Positions 50,233 to 62,289 of a stretch of DNA of 64,000 nt are shown here, one piece after another. A program made the position numbers and the translations under genes. Below the pieces are notes generated by a model, which saw only the letters and a list, made by a program, of their open reading frames with translations, was not told the origin of the DNA and did not search any database. Every line of letters begins with the position of its first letter. Positions within the stretch are counted from its first letter, which is position 1. The stretch spans positions 248,001 to 312,000 of the forward strand of contig NZ_JSFH01000012.1 in the NCBI RefSeq assembly GCF_000784835.1, read 5' to 3'. The DNA comes from Thermotoga sp. Mc24. GTDB lineage: Bacteria; Thermotogota; Thermotogae; Thermotogales; Thermotogaceae.

Positions 50233-52077
50233 ATGAGGAAACTGTTTGTGCTGTTCCTGGCAATCCTATCAGTTCTGGCACTGGCCGAGGTGAAAAACCC
50301 GGACACCATAATCGACGCCACCATTGGAGAACCCGATACTCTAGACCCACACTACGCCTATGACACGGCGAGTGGTGAGGTCATCTACAACGTGTACGAG
50401 AACCTGATCGCCTACAAAGGAGAGAGCCTCACAGAATTCGAACCACGCCTTGCAGAAAGATGGGAAATCCTGGACGGAGGTAAAACCTACAAATTCTACA
50501 TCAGAAAAGGTGTGAAGTTCCACGAAGGTGGAGATCTCACACCAGAAGACGTGGAATACAGCTTTGAGAGAGGCCTCATTTTCGATCCAACAGCGGGTCC
50601 CATGTGGATGCTCTGGGAAGCCCTGTTCGGTGTGGATTCACTGGAAACTTTCGTCGAGGAAAAGATCGGCAAGCCTTACAACGAACTCTTCGACGAAAAC
50701 GGTGAACCACTTCCAGAGTACAAAGACGCCCTCATAAAGATCTACACGGACTACATCGATCCTGCCATCGAAGTTGAAGGTGACGCCGTTGTGTTCCACC
50801 TCGTGAGACCCTTTGCACCGTTCATGTACATACTCGCCCAGAGCGCAAGCTGGAGTGCCGTCCTCGACAAAGAGTGGTGTATAGAGATAGGATGCTGGGA
50901 CGGAAGAGCCGATACCTGGTGGAAGTACCACGATATCAGAAAAGAAGATTCTCCACTCTACGCGAGAATGAATGGAACTGGACCCTTCAAGTTCGTCGAA
51001 TGGGACAGAGCCCAGCAGAAAGTCATCCTCGAACGAAACGACAACTACTGGAGAGAACCCGCGAAGATCAAAAGAGTTGTCATCTGGGGAATCGACGAGT
51101 GGAGCACAAGAAGGGCGATGTTCCTACAAGGAGATGCCGATATCTGCGCTGTTCCAACCCAGTACCTCGAACAGGTGGAAGGAAAACCCGGTGTCACCGT
51201 TATAAAAGGACTTCCTGAACTCGCAGTAACATCCCTTCACTTCGCATGGAACGTTCCCGAAGACAGCAAGTACATAGGCTCTGGAAAACTCGATGGAAAC
51301 GGAATACCAACAGATTTCTTCACTGATGAAAATGTGAGAAAGGCCTTCATCTACGCGTTCGACTACGACACCTTCATAAATGAAGTCCTCAAGGGTCTTG
51401 GTAGAAAGATACCAACAGATCTTCCAGAAGGACTCCTTGGATTCAACGAAGAGCTGCTGAACGATCCCAACGCTCCACATTTCGATATTGTGAAAGCAAC
51501 AGAGTACTTCCAGAAAGCGTGGAATGGAGAAGTCTGGAAGAAAGGATTCAAGATCACACTGCTTTACAACACTGGAAACGATGTGAGAAGAGCAGCTGCG
51601 GAAATGCTGAAGGCATACATCGAAATGATCAATCCAAAGTTCAAGGTTGAAGTAAGAGGTGTTCAATGGCCCACATATCTCGATGCAACCAAGAGAGGAG
51701 AAGTACCTGTTTTCATCATAGGATGGCTCGCAGATTATCCGGATCCTCACAACTTCATCTTCACCTACTACCACAGTGCAGGAGTTTATTCCGGAAGACA
51801 GGGCGAAAACTTCAGAAAGTTCGTCTCCACTCCACATCCCGATCTTGGCGGTAGAAGCCTCGACGAACTCATAGAAGAAGCAATCGCAAAGACCGATCCT
51901 GCAGAAAGACAGGCACTCTACGAAGAGATCCAGAAGTTCGCAATGAAGCACGCCCTTGGTATGCCTCTCTACCAACCACTCGGTGTGAGAGTCCAGAGAA
52001 GCTGGGTCAAGGGATGGTACTACAACCCAATGAGACCTGGTGACGACTACTACGTGCTCTGGAAAGCAGAAGAGTAA
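50233..52077 (+). CDS. Peptide/oligosaccharide ABC transporter substrate-binding protein (family 5)
   Basis: The 614-residue protein has a signal peptide (MRKLFVLFLAILSVLALA) and the family 5 extracellular binding fold: IDATIGEPDTLDPHYAYDTASGE, NVYENLIAY, YKFYIRKGVKFHEGG, FKFVEWDRAQ. It is a single-gene unit between a promoter and a strong terminator. It lacks its own permeases here. It may serve the importer at 7832, which has no binding protein, but this is only a guess. Substrates of Thermotoga relatives include sugars. Confidence 0.92.
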   Translation: MRKLFVLFLAILSVLALAEVKNPDTIIDATIGEPDTLDPHYAYDTASGEVIYNVYENLIAYKGESLTEFEPRLAERWEILDGGKTYKFYIRKGVKFHEGGDLTPEDVEYSFERGLIFDPTAGPMWMLWEALFGVDSLETFVEEKIGKPYNELFDENGEPLPEYKDALIKIYTDYIDPAIEVEGDAVVFHLVRPFAPFMYILAQSASWSAVLDKEWCIEIGCWDGRADTWWKYHDIRKEDSPLYARMNGTGPFKFVEWDRAQQKVILERNDNYWREPAKIKRVVIWGIDEWSTRRAMFLQGDADICAVPTQYLEQVEGKPGVTVIKGLPELAVTSLHFAWNVPEDSKYIGSGKLDGNGIPTDFFTDENVRKAFIYAFDYDTFINEVLKGLGRKIPTDLPEGLLGFNEELLNDPNAPHFDIVKATEYFQKAWNGEVWKKGFKITLLYNTGNDVRRAAAEMLKAYIEMINPKFKVEVRGVQWPTYLDATKRGEVPVFIIGWLADYPDPHNFIFTYYHSAGVYSGRQGENFRKFVSTPHPDLGGRSLDELIEEAIAKTDPAERQALYEEIQKFAMKHALGMPLYQPLGVRVQRSWVKGWYYNPMRPGDDYYVLWKAEE

Positions 52078-52096
52078 AGATCATAAAAAAATAAAA

Positions 52097-52127
52097 GGGG
52101 CTCCGAAAGGAGCCCCTTATTTTTTCT
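52097..52127. terminator. Bidirectional terminator between the binding protein and rpoC
   Basis: GGGGCTCC - GAAA - GGAGCCCC (52097-52116) with T-rich tracts on both sides (TTATTTTTTC on the plus strand, TTTTATTTTTT on the minus). It ends both converging units. Confidence 0.93.
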
Positions 52128-52136
52128 CTTTGTTCT

Positions 52137-55100
52137 TCACGCGAGTTCTTCTTCCACCGCAGCTCTTGGGGTTTCTTCCACCTGGATTCCCGCGAAGACA
52201 TCGAGACCGGTTCCTGCGGGTATCAGCTGACCTACGATCACGTTTTCCTTCAACCCAATGAGTGGATCGACCTTTCCTTCGATCGCTGCTGCGGTCAGCA
52301 CCCACGCAGTTTCTTCGAACGCAGCCGCACTGAGCCAGCCGGGGTAGTTCAGAGCCGCTTTCTTGAGCGACAGAAGTCTTCTCTTGTACTTAATGGGTTC
52401 CTTCGGGAGAATCTGGTACGTCACAACTTTATCTTTCTCGAAGACGTCGATCTCTTTTATTCCCGCTTCTATGATCTTCTTCAAAAGTTCTTCGGTCACT
52501 TCATCACCTTTTTGTGCGAGTTCCACGAGTTCTCCCTCTTCTGTTTCCGTGATGATTCTCTTTGCGAGCGTCTTTCCTATGACCCACTTCCTGTTCTCTT
52601 CTACTTTCGCGTTTCCTTCGAGAATTTCTCTGTTGAATCTCTTTATATCCATAAGCGGCACCAGTTGATCCGGCAAGTAATCGCTGTCCCCTGGATCGAT
52701 GATCGTTGCCATGCTGAGCATCTGTTTGAATATGATCTCGAAGTGCTTGTCGTGTATACTCACACCCTGTTGCACGTAAGCGTTCTTTATGATCTTCAGC
52801 AGATTCATCGCCGTCATTACACCTTTTTCTGATTCGAGTTCCAGGAGTTTCCACCACACAATGGCACCACTGGTGAGGGTGTCCCCTTTCAGGACTTTCT
52901 GGCCTTTTTCAACCCTTACTTTCGCTCTCTTCGGTACTTTGTAAGCGTGGATGTTACCAGCGTAATCTTCGACGTAAATCACCGTTCTACCACTTTCATC
53001 GGTTGATATGTCTTTAACGAAACCATCGACTTCACACAGAATCGCTTCAGATCCATAGTATTTTTTGATTTCTTTCTTTCCACCGCTCTTCTCTTCTCTC
53101 AAGAACGCGTACGGTTCGAACGTCTTCTCCACAGTTGTGAGACCGCTGACGATGTCGCTCGCCCCCATGACTCCTCCAACGTGGAAAGTCCTCATCGTAA
53201 GCTGTGTACCAGGCTCTCCTATGGACTGAGCGGCCACGATTCCCACCGATTCACCGACGTTCACTATCTTGTGGTTGGAAAGATCCATACCGTAACAAGC
53301 AGCACAGACACCGTACTCGGACTCACAGGTGAGGGGTGATCTCACAATGATATCGGGTCTTACAGGAACTTTTTCTATTCCATTCTCTTCGAGCATCTTC
53401 GCCACAATCTCGTTTATCACTTCCTGATACACGAGAAGTTGTCTTTCACCTCTTTTATCGTAAAGAGGTTCTTCTTCCGCGTAAACAGTTCCAACAACAG
53501 GATAGACCTTCACCTTTATGCGGTATTTCCCTTCGTTCTTAGCGGCTTTTACCACATCCCAAGTGAGTTCCGTTCCTTCTTCGTACTCTCCAACTGGTTC
53601 CGCAATCTCGGCGTACATATTGGGAAGTGAGAGTTCTGTTATGTCTATCTCTTCGTACCTCACAACGTCAACCATTTTTTTGTAAGAAGCCAGGAAGTTC
53701 GCATCGTCGTCCGTGAGCATGGTGTTTCTCGTGTATTCTTTGCCTGTTTCTGGATTCTTCAAAACTTCTTTTGTTTCTGGATCAAGTATATCCCTTGCGA
53801 GCACTCTACCAAAGAGGAACTCGTTCATCTTTTCTACAACTGTTCCTTCTTTTATCAGGTCCATGGCTCTGATTCCATCGTGGGTTCCACAGTCGGGTTC
53901 CGCCACTGTAACACTTTGAGCCACATCCACAAGACGCCTAGTTAGATATCCCGCGAAGGATGTGTTCATTGCTGTGTCAACCTGTCCCTTTCTGGCACCG
54001 TAGGTGGATATGAAGAACTGCAGGATGTCAACGCCCTCTCTGAGGTTCTTATCGACCGGGTAATCGAAGGTAAGTGCTTCGTGTATTGCCTGACCCTTGA
54101 AGATCTTGGACTTTATTTCCCTGGATCTTGGGTCGTACGCCTTGATCATCAAACCTCTGATACCGGCGAGCTGTTTCACCTGATCTATGTTACCTCTGGC
54201 ACCAGAGTTCACCATCATGTATATAGGGTTGAACGGATCCTCCGCGAGCGTTCTGGATGTGAGTTTTGTGATCTCCTCTGTCACACTCATCCAGAGTCGT
54301 ATGATTTCACTCTTTCTCTGTTCTTCCGTCAAGAAGCCTTTTTCATAGTTCTCTTCGATTATTCTGACCTTCTCCCAGGTCTTTCTGAGAATCTCATCTC
54401 TTTCTGGTGGTATCTTCAGATCCTTCAGTGAGAGAGTCAGCCCGGAAACAGTTGCATAGTGGAAGCCGATGTCTTTTATGTCATCCAAAAGATCTGCCGC
54501 TCTGTCTATGCCGTGTCTCTTGAACGTTTCATAGACAAGGGTGTTTATCTGTTTTTTGTCGAAAATTCTATTGTAATCTCTCAAATCTTCCGGGAGAATG
54601 CTGTTGAAGATAACTCTTCCCAGTGTCGTCTTTATTCGTTTTTCCTCACCATTGACAACGGCCTTTATCAGAATCGGAGTGTGAAGTTTTATGAATCCAA
54701 GATGGTAAGCCAGCATTGCCTCTTCAGGTGAAGAGAACTTCCATTTCACATCTTCTTCTTTCAGTGAATCGAATTCTTTACTGACCGTTGTGAGGTAGTA
54801 AGAGCCTATGATGATATCCTGCGTTGGTAGTGAAATCGGTTTTCCGTGTGCTGGGGAAATGATGTTGTATCTCGAAAGCATGAGAAATCTTGCCTCTGCC
54901 TGCGCTGCTGCTGAAAGCGGTACATGAACCGCCATCTGGTCACCGTCAAAGTCCGCGTTGAAAGGCGGACACACAACAGGATGGAGCTGTATGGCGTTTC
55001 CTTCAACGAGTTTTGGTTCAAACGCCTGAATTGACATTCTGTGGAGTGTGGGAGCTCTGTTCAAAAGAACGACGCTCCCCTTTATCACTTCTTCGAGCAC

Positions 55101-57209
55101 TTCCCAGGCTTCCGGCATCTCTTTTTCTATGATCGCTTTCTTGACCTTTCTCATGGTTTTGCTGGAAGAACCCTCTCCAAGAAGTTTTGCCAGAACAAAC
55201 GGTTTGAAGAGTTCCATTGCCATTTTCTTTGGAATACCGCACTGGTGGATTTTCAAATGTGGTCCCACGACAATAACCGCTCTTCCAGAGTAGTCCACCC
55301 GCTTTCCAAGCAGATTTCTTCTGAATCTTCCCTTCTTTCCCTTCAGGAGATCGGTGAGCGATTTCAGAGGTCTACCATTTCTGTCTTTCAAAACGGCTCT
55401 TCTGCTTCTCTTTCCTTCCGAATCGGAACCGTTGTGAATGAGAGCGTCAACCGCTTCCTGGAGCATTCTTTTCTCGTTTCTCAGAATGATCTCAGGTGCC
55501 CCGAGTTCCAGAAGTTTTTTGAGTCTGTTGTTTCTGTTTATGAGTCTCCTGTAAAGTTCGTTGAGGTCTGTTGTGGCGAACCTTCCTCCCTCGATCTGTA
55601 TCATCGGCCTGAGATCGGGTGGAATCACAGGAACGACTTCGAGAACCATCCATTCGGGTTTGTTACCAGATTTCAGGAAATCCTTCACCATCTTCAACCT
55701 TCTTCTGAGCTTTATCGCCTTTGAGCTGGAAGAAGGTAACTTTTTGAGTTCCGCTTCAATTTCCACCTGAAGCGCTTCCAGATCCAGATTCTGAAGCAGT
55801 TTCTTTATCGCCTGTGCTCCGGCGTCAGCCACTATCTTTTCTGGATAGATCTGAAGATACGCTTCGTACTCGTTTTCTGTGAATATATCGCCAACTTTCA
55901 AGCCTGTCTCTTTGGAAACCTCAGGATCTATATCCGTTATGACCACGATCGGCCTGTCATTTTCCGTTCTCTCTTCGACATCGAACATGGTTGGATAGTG
56001 GGACTCGAAGATTTTGTACTCGGTGGCAGAGAGATACTCCTCCTCAAAGAGGAATCTGTCAGCCAGGTGATCTCCTTTCTTCACCTGGTCACCGTTGTTA
56101 ACGTAAACAAGTGCTCCTTCGAAGACGGGATATTTTCTTTCCTCTATAATCTGTTCCACGTAGACCTCACCGGTGGAGAGCACTTCGAAGTTTCCGTCTT
56201 CAAGCGCTCTTACGTTGAGGTTGGAACTGAATTTCACTGTACCAGATATGCTCGCTTTGACAGCTGGGAGGCTGGTAGAAGTCGTGATCTGGTCTCCTTT
56301 TTTCACCTTCTGGCCGTTCGAAACGAGAATCCTCGCTCCGTAAGGAACCGTGAAAACAACCGGCTGATCCCTACTGGTTGTGAGCGGTTTCAACGTAATA
56401 GTATTCGAAAGTTCATCTATTTCCACGTGACCGTCAAATGGAGCATAAACAGGGTCAATTGTCATTTCTTTTGTCAGATCCTGTCCTTTTTCCACTTCCT
56501 GTCCGTCTTTCACAGAGAGAATCATTCCAGGGAGCACCGTGTGTGTGGCTCTGGTGATGTTCTTCACTATGATCCAGGTGATTTCCCTCCCTGTGATAGA
56601 CTTTTCTGTCTTCAAAGTCACTTCTCCATCAATATCGGAAAGAACGGGAGATTTTGGATTCTTCACCACGAACGCCTGCTCAACGTCGAAATCCCACTTT
56701 TTCCTGTATATCCTGTACTCGGTCTCGTAGATCACGTCTCCCTGGGAGAACGGAGTATCTTTGGGATCAGTCACAATGAAAGCCCTTTCTATGACACGGC
56801 GACTGCCGTAATAGATGATGTTTTCCAGGTCTGAAGTGCTCATGTTCAAAAGCGTTCCGAGGACACTCGGTATGCTCTCGAGGTACCAGATGTGCACAGC
56901 GGGTGCTGCCAGTTCTATGTGCCCCATCCTTTTTCTCCTGGCTTCTCTGGATTCGACCCTGACTCCACACCTCTCACAGACGGTGCCCTCGTATTTCTTT
57001 CCCTTATACTTACCACAGGCACATTCGTAGTCCTTCACAGGACCGAAAATCCTCTCACAGAAAAGACCATCTCTCTCGGGTTTGAACGTTCTGTAGTTGA
57101 TCGTTTCAGGTTTCTTGACCTCTCCTCCAGACCAGCTTCTTATCACTTCTGGAGAGGCTATCTTTATCTGAATCGCCTTTATCTTCCTCTTGAAAGAGGA
57201 CATTGGCAT
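52137..57209 (-). CDS. rpoC: RNA polymerase beta-prime subunit (RpoC)
   Basis: This is the 1690-residue beta-prime subunit. N-terminal zinc-binding C-x-C...C-x2-C (about 64-82) is followed by a large insertion of barrel-sandwich repeats (about 150-450), as in Thermus and T. maritima. The Mg-binding NADFDGDQM is at 751-759; the second zinc site is CGTHDG ... [11 protein letters not shown]. The bridge helix and trigger loop ([13 protein letters not shown]) are complete. ATG 57209 lies eight bases behind GGGAGG, 17 bases after rpoB. Confidence 0.99.
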   Translation of the reverse strand: MPMSSFKRKIKAIQIKIASPEVIRSWSGGEVKKPETINYRTFKPERDGLFCERIFGPVKDYECACGKYKGKKYEGTVCERCGVRVESREARRKRMGHIELAAPAVHIWYLESIPSVLGTLLNMSTSDLENIIYYGSRRVIERAFIVTDPKDTPFSQGDVIYETEYRIYRKKWDFDVEQAFVVKNPKSPVLSDIDGEVTLKTEKSITGREITWIIVKNITRATHTVLPGMILSVKDGQEVEKGQDLTKEMTIDPVYAPFDGHVEIDELSNTITLKPLTTSRDQPVVFTVPYGARILVSNGQKVKKGDQITTSTSLPAVKASISGTVKFSSNLNVRALEDGNFEVLSTGEVYVEQIIEERKYPVFEGALVYVNNGDQVKKGDHLADRFLFEEEYLSATEYKIFESHYPTMFDVEERTENDRPIVVITDIDPEVSKETGLKVGDIFTENEYEAYLQIYPEKIVADAGAQAIKKLLQNLDLEALQVEIEAELKKLPSSSSKAIKLRRRLKMVKDFLKSGNKPEWMVLEVVPVIPPDLRPMIQIEGGRFATTDLNELYRRLINRNNRLKKLLELGAPEIILRNEKRMLQEAVDALIHNGSDSEGKRSRRAVLKDRNGRPLKSLTDLLKGKKGRFRRNLLGKRVDYSGRAVIVVGPHLKIHQCGIPKKMAMELFKPFVLAKLLGEGSSSKTMRKVKKAIIEKEMPEAWEVLEEVIKGSVVLLNRAPTLHRMSIQAFEPKLVEGNAIQLHPVVCPPFNADFDGDQMAVHVPLSAAAQAEARFLMLSRYNIISPAHGKPISLPTQDIIIGSYYLTTVSKEFDSLKEEDVKWKFSSPEEAMLAYHLGFIKLHTPILIKAVVNGEEKRIKTTLGRVIFNSILPEDLRDYNRIFDKKQINTLVYETFKRHGIDRAADLLDDIKDIGFHYATVSGLTLSLKDLKIPPERDEILRKTWEKVRIIEENYEKGFLTEEQRKSEIIRLWMSVTEEITKLTSRTLAEDPFNPIYMMVNSGARGNIDQVKQLAGIRGLMIKAYDPRSREIKSKIFKGQAIHEALTFDYPVDKNLREGVDILQFFISTYGARKGQVDTAMNTSFAGYLTRRLVDVAQSVTVAEPDCGTHDGIRAMDLIKEGTVVEKMNEFLFGRVLARDILDPETKEVLKNPETGKEYTRNTMLTDDDANFLASYKKMVDVVRYEEIDITELSLPNMYAEIAEPVGEYEEGTELTWDVVKAAKNEGKYRIKVKVYPVVGTVYAEEEPLYDKRGERQLLVYQEVINEIVAKMLEENGIEKVPVRPDIIVRSPLTCESEYGVCAACYGMDLSNHKIVNVGESVGIVAAQSIGEPGTQLTMRTFHVGGVMGASDIVSGLTTVEKTFEPYAFLREEKSGGKKEIKKYYGSEAILCEVDGFVKDISTDESGRTVIYVEDYAGNIHAYKVPKRAKVRVEKGQKVLKGDTLTSGAIVWWKLLELESEKGVMTAMNLLKIIKNAYVQQGVSIHDKHFEIIFKQMLSMATIIDPGDSDYLPDQLVPLMDIKRFNREILEGNAKVEENRKWVIGKTLAKRIITETEEGELVELAQKGDEVTEELLKKIIEAGIKEIDVFEKDKVVTYQILPKEPIKYKRRLLSLKKAALNYPGWLSAAAFEETAWVLTAAAIEGKVDPLIGLKENVIVGQLIPAGTGLDVFAGIQVEETPRAAVEEELA

Positions 57210-57225
57210 TCTACCAACCTCCCAA

Positions 57226-60200
57226 TCAGTACTTGTCGATATCTATCTCGTTACCGTTCTCATCATAGAGTCTCACATCGAGCGCGAGACCTTTAAGTTC
57301 TTTGATGAGAACCCTAAAGCTTTCGGGAACACCAGGTTCAGGTATATTCATGTTCTTCAGTATGGCTTTGTAAGCTTCATTTCTTCCTTTTATGTCGTCG
57401 GATTTTATGGTGAGCATCTCCGCGAGAGTATGAGCAGCTCCGTACGCTTCCAGAGCCCAGACCTCCATTTCTCCAAGCCTCTGTCCACCGAAGTGAGACT
57501 TTCCTCCGAGAGGCTGCTGGTGAATGAGAGAGTAAGGTCCTGTGGATCTTGCATGAATCTTTTCTTTTGCTATATGAACGAGCTTCAGCATGTACATGTA
57601 ACCGACCACCACAGGATTGTCGAAGGGTTCTCCCGTTCTTCCGTCTCTGAGAACCACTTTTCCATTCGGGTTGTTTTCGTCGTCTCCAAGGTGAAGACCC
57701 CTCTTCTTCCTTTCTTCGTAGAGCGGTCTGAGAATTTCGTCTTCTTTCGCCCCTTCGAAAACAGGTGTTGCAAACCATTTTCCAGTTAGTTTGGCGAGCC
57801 ATCCAAGGTGCGTTTCCAGAATCTGACCGACGTTCATACGTGAGGGTATTCCCAGCGGGTTCAGTACCATCTGAACCGGTGTTCCATCGGGTAGGAACGG
57901 CATGTCTTCTTTTGGAAGTATGTTTGAGACAACACCTTTGTTTCCGTGGCGTCCCGCGAGCTTGTCTCCGATGTCGAGCGTCTTTCTTGAGGCGACGTAC
58001 ACCCTGACGAGTTTCAAAACTCCCGCTCCCAGTTCTGCTATATCGTTTTGATCGTAAACATCGACCCTTATAACTCTTCCCTCAACCCCGTGAGGCAGCC
58101 TGAGAGATGTATCCTTCACGTCTCTTCCACGTTCACCAAAAACAGATCTGATGATCTTCTCTTCTGGTGTTGTGTCTCCTTCACCTTTCGGTGTCACCTT
58201 TCCAACCAGTATTGCCTGAGAACCCACTCCATAGTCACTCACAACGTACGCTCCAACTCTGATGATTCCGTTCTCGTCGAGATTTTTCAGGAGTTCTTTG
58301 CTCACGTTCGGTATATCAGCGGTGATCTCTTCAGGACCGAGCCTCGTTTCTCTTGCTTGAGTTTCATAAACTTCTATGTGGATCGACGTGAAAACGTCTT
58401 CTTCAAGAAGCTCCTGACTCACGAGAATAGCGTCCTCGTAGTTGTAACCTTCCCATGGCATGAAGGCGACGAGGATGTTCCTTCCGAGTGCCAGTTCTCC
58501 CATGTCGGTTGCCGGACCGTCGGCTATGGGATCACCCTTCTTCACAAAATCGCCTTCGTTGACAATGGGTTTTTGATTTATCATCGTATCCTGGTTGGAT
58601 CTCACAAATTTTAGAAGTCTGTATTCATCAACCACTGGATTGCCCTTATCATCGTACATGAGATTTCCATTCTCGTCTGTTCTGTGAACAACGATTCTGG
58701 CGGCGTCAACCTCTTTCACTATTCCATCGTGTTCTGCGAGAGTGACATAACCAGAATTTTTCGCTGCTTCCCATTCCATTCCAGTTCCAACAAAGGGTGC
58801 TTCCGCTTTCAGAAGCGGGACGGCCTGCCTCTGCATGTTCGAACCCATAAGGGCTCGGCTGGCATCGTCGTGTTCGAGGAATGGAATGAGTGAAGCCGAG
58901 ACACTGAAGGGCTGTTTTGTTGATACATCCATGAAATCTACTTCTTCTCTGGGAACAAGCCTGATATCCTCACCCACTCGAGCCACTACTCTCTCTGGTA
59001 TTATGTTGCCCTCTTCATCCACGGGTGTGGTGGCAGGTACAATTTTGAAATCTTCTTCTTCGTTGGCCCTCAAGTAGACTACTTCATCCGTCACTTTTCC
59101 ATTGACTACCTTTCTGTAAGGAGTCATGAGAAATCCGTATTCATCAATTTTGGTGTATATAGCCAGCGATGTTATGAATCCTATGTTCGCACCTTCAGGT
59201 GTCTCAATGGGACACAGCCTTCCGTACTGTGAGTAGTGCACGTTTCTTGCTTCGAAGACTTTGGATTCTCTTCTCAACCCACCAGGTCCAACAGCGGAAA
59301 CCCTTCTTTTGTGAGTGAGTTCCGACAGAGGGTTCACCTGATCCATGAACTGAGAAAGCTGGTTCATCGCGAAAAACTGGTTGACCGTTGATATGATAGA
59401 TTTTATGTTTATAAGACTCTGAATGGAAACCTTGCTCAGAGAGTTTATGAGTGTGAGTCTTTCCTGAATGGCCTTCTGTGCCCTTGCGAACAACCTCTCG
59501 AACTCTCTCTGGACGAGTTCTCCCACCGTTCTAACGCGCTTGTTCCCGAGATGGTCTTTTGTATCGAAAGGTATCGAAGGAAGCTCCTTGTTTATGTTGG
59601 AGATGTACCTGATAGCAGCAAGGACACTGAGATCGGATGTTACTCCATAGTTCCTCCGAAACACCGATACAAGCTTTCTGAGGTCGTAAGAAGCTGTTTT
59701 TCTCTTTTCCAAATATTCTTCCTTGAAGATTCTGATCAAATTTCTCAACTCGTAGGAATCTATTTCAAAATCGTTGACGTATCTTCTCTCAAAGTAGTCG
59801 AAGAGAATTCTGGAAGCGAGGACTATATCGAGTGGTTTCAGAACGAGAGAATTTTCGTTGTAAACCTTCTTCCTCGCTTCTTCGGGATCTTCTCCCTCAA
59901 CCTCTATGAGGTACCTGATGTAAGCGTTTCTTAGTCTTTCGTTGACTTTGTACCTTCCCACCTCGGAAAGATCGTATCTTTCTGGATTAAAGAAGAGATC
60001 GTGAAGATACCTCTTCGCCGCGTTTATTCTTGGAAGTTCCTCGGGTCGCAATCTTCTAAATATCTCCAGATAAGCGTCCACAACGGTAACTTCGTTTAAA
60101 CCGTAAATCTTTGTCTTTTCCTCTTCTTCCTCTCCCTCTTCGCCCGAGGAAGACACCAATTCCAGCATCTTTTCAAATGTATTTTGAGCTATTGGATGAA

Positions 60201-61017
60201 CTATTTTTATCTGATTTATGTCATCTATCATCAAAATCCTTTCCGCGAGATCTTTGGTCAGGATATCCCATTTTTCGGCGATCTTCCTGTCACCATCGTA
60301 GATGTCTTCAAGCAGAATGGAACCCACATGGAGCAGGAGACTGTCTTCATCGTCGGCATCCAGATAGGTGGGATAAAGAGAGAGGATATCCTCATCCTTT
60401 TCATAACCGATCGTTTTCAGAAAGAGGAAAAGATTGACCTTCTTTCCGTCAAGACCCGCGTAAAGAACTCCATCGTAGGGATCGAGGATAACTTCAAGCC
60501 ATGCGCCTCGAGATGGAAGAAAGTATCCGCCGTACTCTTCTCTGTCGATGTACTCAGACGAGAAGTAAAGCCCTGGAGAAACTACTATCTGATTGACCAC
60601 AACTCTTTCTGCTCCATTTATTATGAACGTTCCACGATCTGTCATGTAGGGAATGTAGCCAAGGAACACTTCTTCTTCCTTCATTTCACCGCTTTTCATG
60701 TCGGTAAGGCGAGCCGTTGCGTATATTGGAACACTGTAAGTTAAACCCTTTGCTTTACATTCAAGGGGATCAACAACAGGTTCTCCTATCCTGGTTGAAA
60801 CAAATTCAAGGGCAAATCCTCTGTCCGATTTTTTCAAATCTGAGCGAGTCGCCTGCGAATAAATGGGGGAAAATTTTTTGAGGACTTCGAGCAAACCTTC
60901 TTCGAGGAATCTTCGGTAGGAAATCTTCTGAATCTCCACAAGGTCTGGAATTGGTAGGGGTTCCTGAGTCTTGCCGAAAGAAACCCTTGTCCTCCTACCG
61001 CAAGAGATCTCTTTCAT
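57226..61017 (-). CDS. rpoB: RNA polymerase beta subunit (RpoB)
   Basis: The 1263-residue beta subunit has the usual lobes. The rifampicin region reads [19 protein letters not shown] then VSAVGPGGL, with the key Asp, His, Arg and Ser of sensitive enzymes but Val where E. coli has Asn518. A stretch of acidic residues ([11 protein letters not shown]) interrupts the beta lobe. The longest frame starts at TTG 61032, but ATG 61017 behind GAGAGGTGAG is preferred. It is preceded by an attenuator-like hairpin. Confidence 0.99.
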   Translation of the reverse strand: MKEISCGRRTRVSFGKTQEPLPIPDLVEIQKISYRRFLEEGLLEVLKKFSPIYSQATRSDLKKSDRGFALEFVSTRIGEPVVDPLECKAKGLTYSVPIYATARLTDMKSGEMKEEEVFLGYIPYMTDRGTFIINGAERVVVNQIVVSPGLYFSSEYIDREEYGGYFLPSRGAWLEVILDPYDGVLYAGLDGKKVNLFLFLKTIGYEKDEDILSLYPTYLDADDEDSLLLHVGSILLEDIYDGDRKIAEKWDILTKDLAERILMIDDINQIKIVHPIAQNTFEKMLELVSSSGEEGEEEEEKTKIYGLNEVTVVDAYLEIFRRLRPEELPRINAAKRYLHDLFFNPERYDLSEVGRYKVNERLRNAYIRYLIEVEGEDPEEARKKVYNENSLVLKPLDIVLASRILFDYFERRYVNDFEIDSYELRNLIRIFKEEYLEKRKTASYDLRKLVSVFRRNYGVTSDLSVLAAIRYISNINKELPSIPFDTKDHLGNKRVRTVGELVQREFERLFARAQKAIQERLTLINSLSKVSIQSLINIKSIISTVNQFFAMNQLSQFMDQVNPLSELTHKRRVSAVGPGGLRRESKVFEARNVHYSQYGRLCPIETPEGANIGFITSLAIYTKIDEYGFLMTPYRKVVNGKVTDEVVYLRANEEEDFKIVPATTPVDEEGNIIPERVVARVGEDIRLVPREEVDFMDVSTKQPFSVSASLIPFLEHDDASRALMGSNMQRQAVPLLKAEAPFVGTGMEWEAAKNSGYVTLAEHDGIVKEVDAARIVVHRTDENGNLMYDDKGNPVVDEYRLLKFVRSNQDTMINQKPIVNEGDFVKKGDPIADGPATDMGELALGRNILVAFMPWEGYNYEDAILVSQELLEEDVFTSIHIEVYETQARETRLGPEEITADIPNVSKELLKNLDENGIIRVGAYVVSDYGVGSQAILVGKVTPKGEGDTTPEEKIIRSVFGERGRDVKDTSLRLPHGVEGRVIRVDVYDQNDIAELGAGVLKLVRVYVASRKTLDIGDKLAGRHGNKGVVSNILPKEDMPFLPDGTPVQMVLNPLGIPSRMNVGQILETHLGWLAKLTGKWFATPVFEGAKEDEILRPLYEERKKRGLHLGDDENNPNGKVVLRDGRTGEPFDNPVVVGYMYMLKLVHIAKEKIHARSTGPYSLIHQQPLGGKSHFGGQRLGEMEVWALEAYGAAHTLAEMLTIKSDDIKGRNEAYKAILKNMNIPEPGVPESFRVLIKELKGLALDVRLYDENGNEIDIDKY

Positions 61018-61140
61018 TTTCTCACCTCTCAATGTGGAATAAGAAACTCCCAGGATTTCTCTCCCGGGTTTTGCTTAGATTGAACGGAAAGGAAACAATA
61101 GGGTGAGGAAGAGCTTTTGTACCACACTCTATTTATTAAA

Positions 61141-61179
61141 ACACAAAAACCCTGTACCGGCAAGAGGCGGTACAGGGTT
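61141..61179 (-). terminator. Attenuator hairpin between rplL and rpoB
   Basis: On the minus strand AACCCTGTACCG - 8-base loop - CGGTACAGGGTT, a perfect 12-bp stem, followed by TTTTTGTGTTTT. It lies in the 190-base gap before rpoB. As in other bacteria, partial termination would lower rpoBC below ribosomal protein output. The rest of the gap (61018-61140) has a weaker inverted repeat near 61050-61068 and no gene. Confidence 0.85.
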
Positions 61180-61207
61180 GAAACATTCTTTTTTCACAAA
61201 CGAAAAT

Positions 61208-61594
61208 TTACTTCAGTTCTACCTCAGCACCGGCTTCTTCAAGCTTTTTCTTGATATCTTCTGCTTCCTGTTTGGGAACACCGCTCTTAATGATTGCGTC
61301 GGGTGAACCGGCTTTTTCAACGAGATCTTTGGCTTCCTTGAGACCGAGTCCGGTGATCTCTCTGACAACCTTGATGACCTGAATCTTGTTCTGACCGAAG
61401 CTCTTCAAAACAACGTCAAATTCTGTTTTCTCTTCCTGAGCGGCACCGGCAGCGGCTCCGGCAACTGGAGCGGCAGCAACGGCCACAGGTGCTGCAGCAG
61501 TCACTCCAAATTTGTCTTCGAGCTTCTTCACGAGTTCTGCAAGCTCTGAAACCGTGAGTTTCTCAATCGCTTCGATGATTTCATCAATCGTCAT
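61208..61594 (-). CDS. rplL: Ribosomal protein L7/L12
   Basis: The stalk protein has 128 residues: an N-terminal dimer helix region ([21 protein letters not shown]), an Ala/Val/Pro-rich hinge (about 32-55), and the C-terminal domain with [24 protein letters not shown] that recruits translation factors. TTG 61600 is too close to GGAGGTG, so ATG 61594 is chosen. Confidence 0.99.
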   Translation of the reverse strand: MTIDEIIEAIEKLTVSELAELVKKLEDKFGVTAAAPVAVAAAPVAGAAAGAAQEEKTEFDVVLKSFGQNKIQVIKVVREITGLGLKEAKDLVEKAGSPDAIIKSGVPKQEAEDIKKKLEEAGAEVELK

Positions 61595-61609
61595 CTTCAA
61601 ACACCTCCA

Positions 61610-62149
61610 TCATTCGGATTTTTTCTCTTTAATGGCATTGAGCACATACACGAGATTCCTCAAAATACCACTCAGAACAAACACAAGACCGGTAATAGGA
61701 GCTTTCACACGACCAACGAGCATAGCGTAGAGCTCTTCTTTGGATGGGAGTTTTGCGATGTTTTCCACTTCTTCTGCCGTGAATTTCTTTCCTTCGAGGA
61801 AACCACCCTTGAGCCTCGAAAGATCCGCTTTCTTATCCTTGTAAAAGTTGTAAATTATCTTGACAGCCTCCACAGGATCTCCTTCCGTGACGTAGAGTAC
61901 AGCTGTAGGTCCTTTGAGAAATTCTTCGTAGCCTTCGTATTCAGCGTTCTTGAGCGCAAGATTCAAGAGAGTATTTTTCACAACCCTGAACCTTGCTCCA
62001 TCTCCGTACTTTTCTCTCAATTTGGAGCGAAGTTCGGTGAGATCAGCCACCGTGAAACCCAGGAAATCGGCAAAGAGTATCAGCGATGTTTTTTTGAATA
62101 TTTCACTCATTTCTTCAACTATGAGTTCTTTTTGTTGCCTGGTCAGCAA
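61610..62149 (-). CDS. rplJ: Ribosomal protein L10
   Basis: The 179-residue stalk-base protein binds L7/L12 dimers with its C-terminal helices. LTRQQKELIVEEMSEIFK and FRVVKNTLLNLAL are recognisable. The longest frame (from 62194) starts within the terminator hairpin. TTG 62149, seven bases behind GGGAGGTG, is the likely start and gives the standard length. Expression is controlled by the L10 leader and the terminator just upstream. Confidence 0.97.
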   Translation of the reverse strand: MLTRQQKELIVEEMSEIFKKTSLILFADFLGFTVADLTELRSKLREKYGDGARFRVVKNTLLNLALKNAEYEGYEEFLKGPTAVLYVTEGDPVEAVKIIYNFYKDKKADLSRLKGGFLEGKKFTAEEVENIAKLPSKEELYAMLVGRVKAPITGLVFVLSGILRNLVYVLNAIKEKKSE

Positions 62150-62162
62150 AGGATTCACCTCC

Positions 62163-62199
62163 CAAAAAAATTTTGTGGACCCCGGAGGGTCCACAAAAA
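62163..62199 (-). terminator. Regulatory terminator in the rplJ leader
   Basis: On the minus strand TTTTGTGGACCC - TCCG - GGGTCCACAAAA followed by seven T. A second small hairpin (AAAGGT / ACCTTT, 62199-62216) lies just upstream. The stem is placed directly before the rplJ ribosome site, so termination here would cut L10 and L12 output. Confidence 0.85.
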
Positions 62200-62218
62200 G
62201 GTCATAGAACCTTTCTGG

Positions 62219-62269
62219 GACGCCTCCGGCAGGATCTTTAACCCCAAGGGCCCTGCCATCTACGGCGTC
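62219..62269 (-). promoter_or_regulatory. Ribosomal protein L10 leader (L10/L12 binding site)
   Basis: On the minus strand an outer stem GACGCC (62269-62264) / GGCGTC (62224-62219) and an inner stem GGCAGG (62257-62252) / CCTGCC (62233-62228) with bulged GTAGAT and TTAAAG sequences, matching the conserved L10 leader. Excess L10-L12 complex would bind here and favour the downstream terminator. Confidence 0.9.
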
Positions 62270-62289
62270 TTATTGAGTTTTCGATTGCT

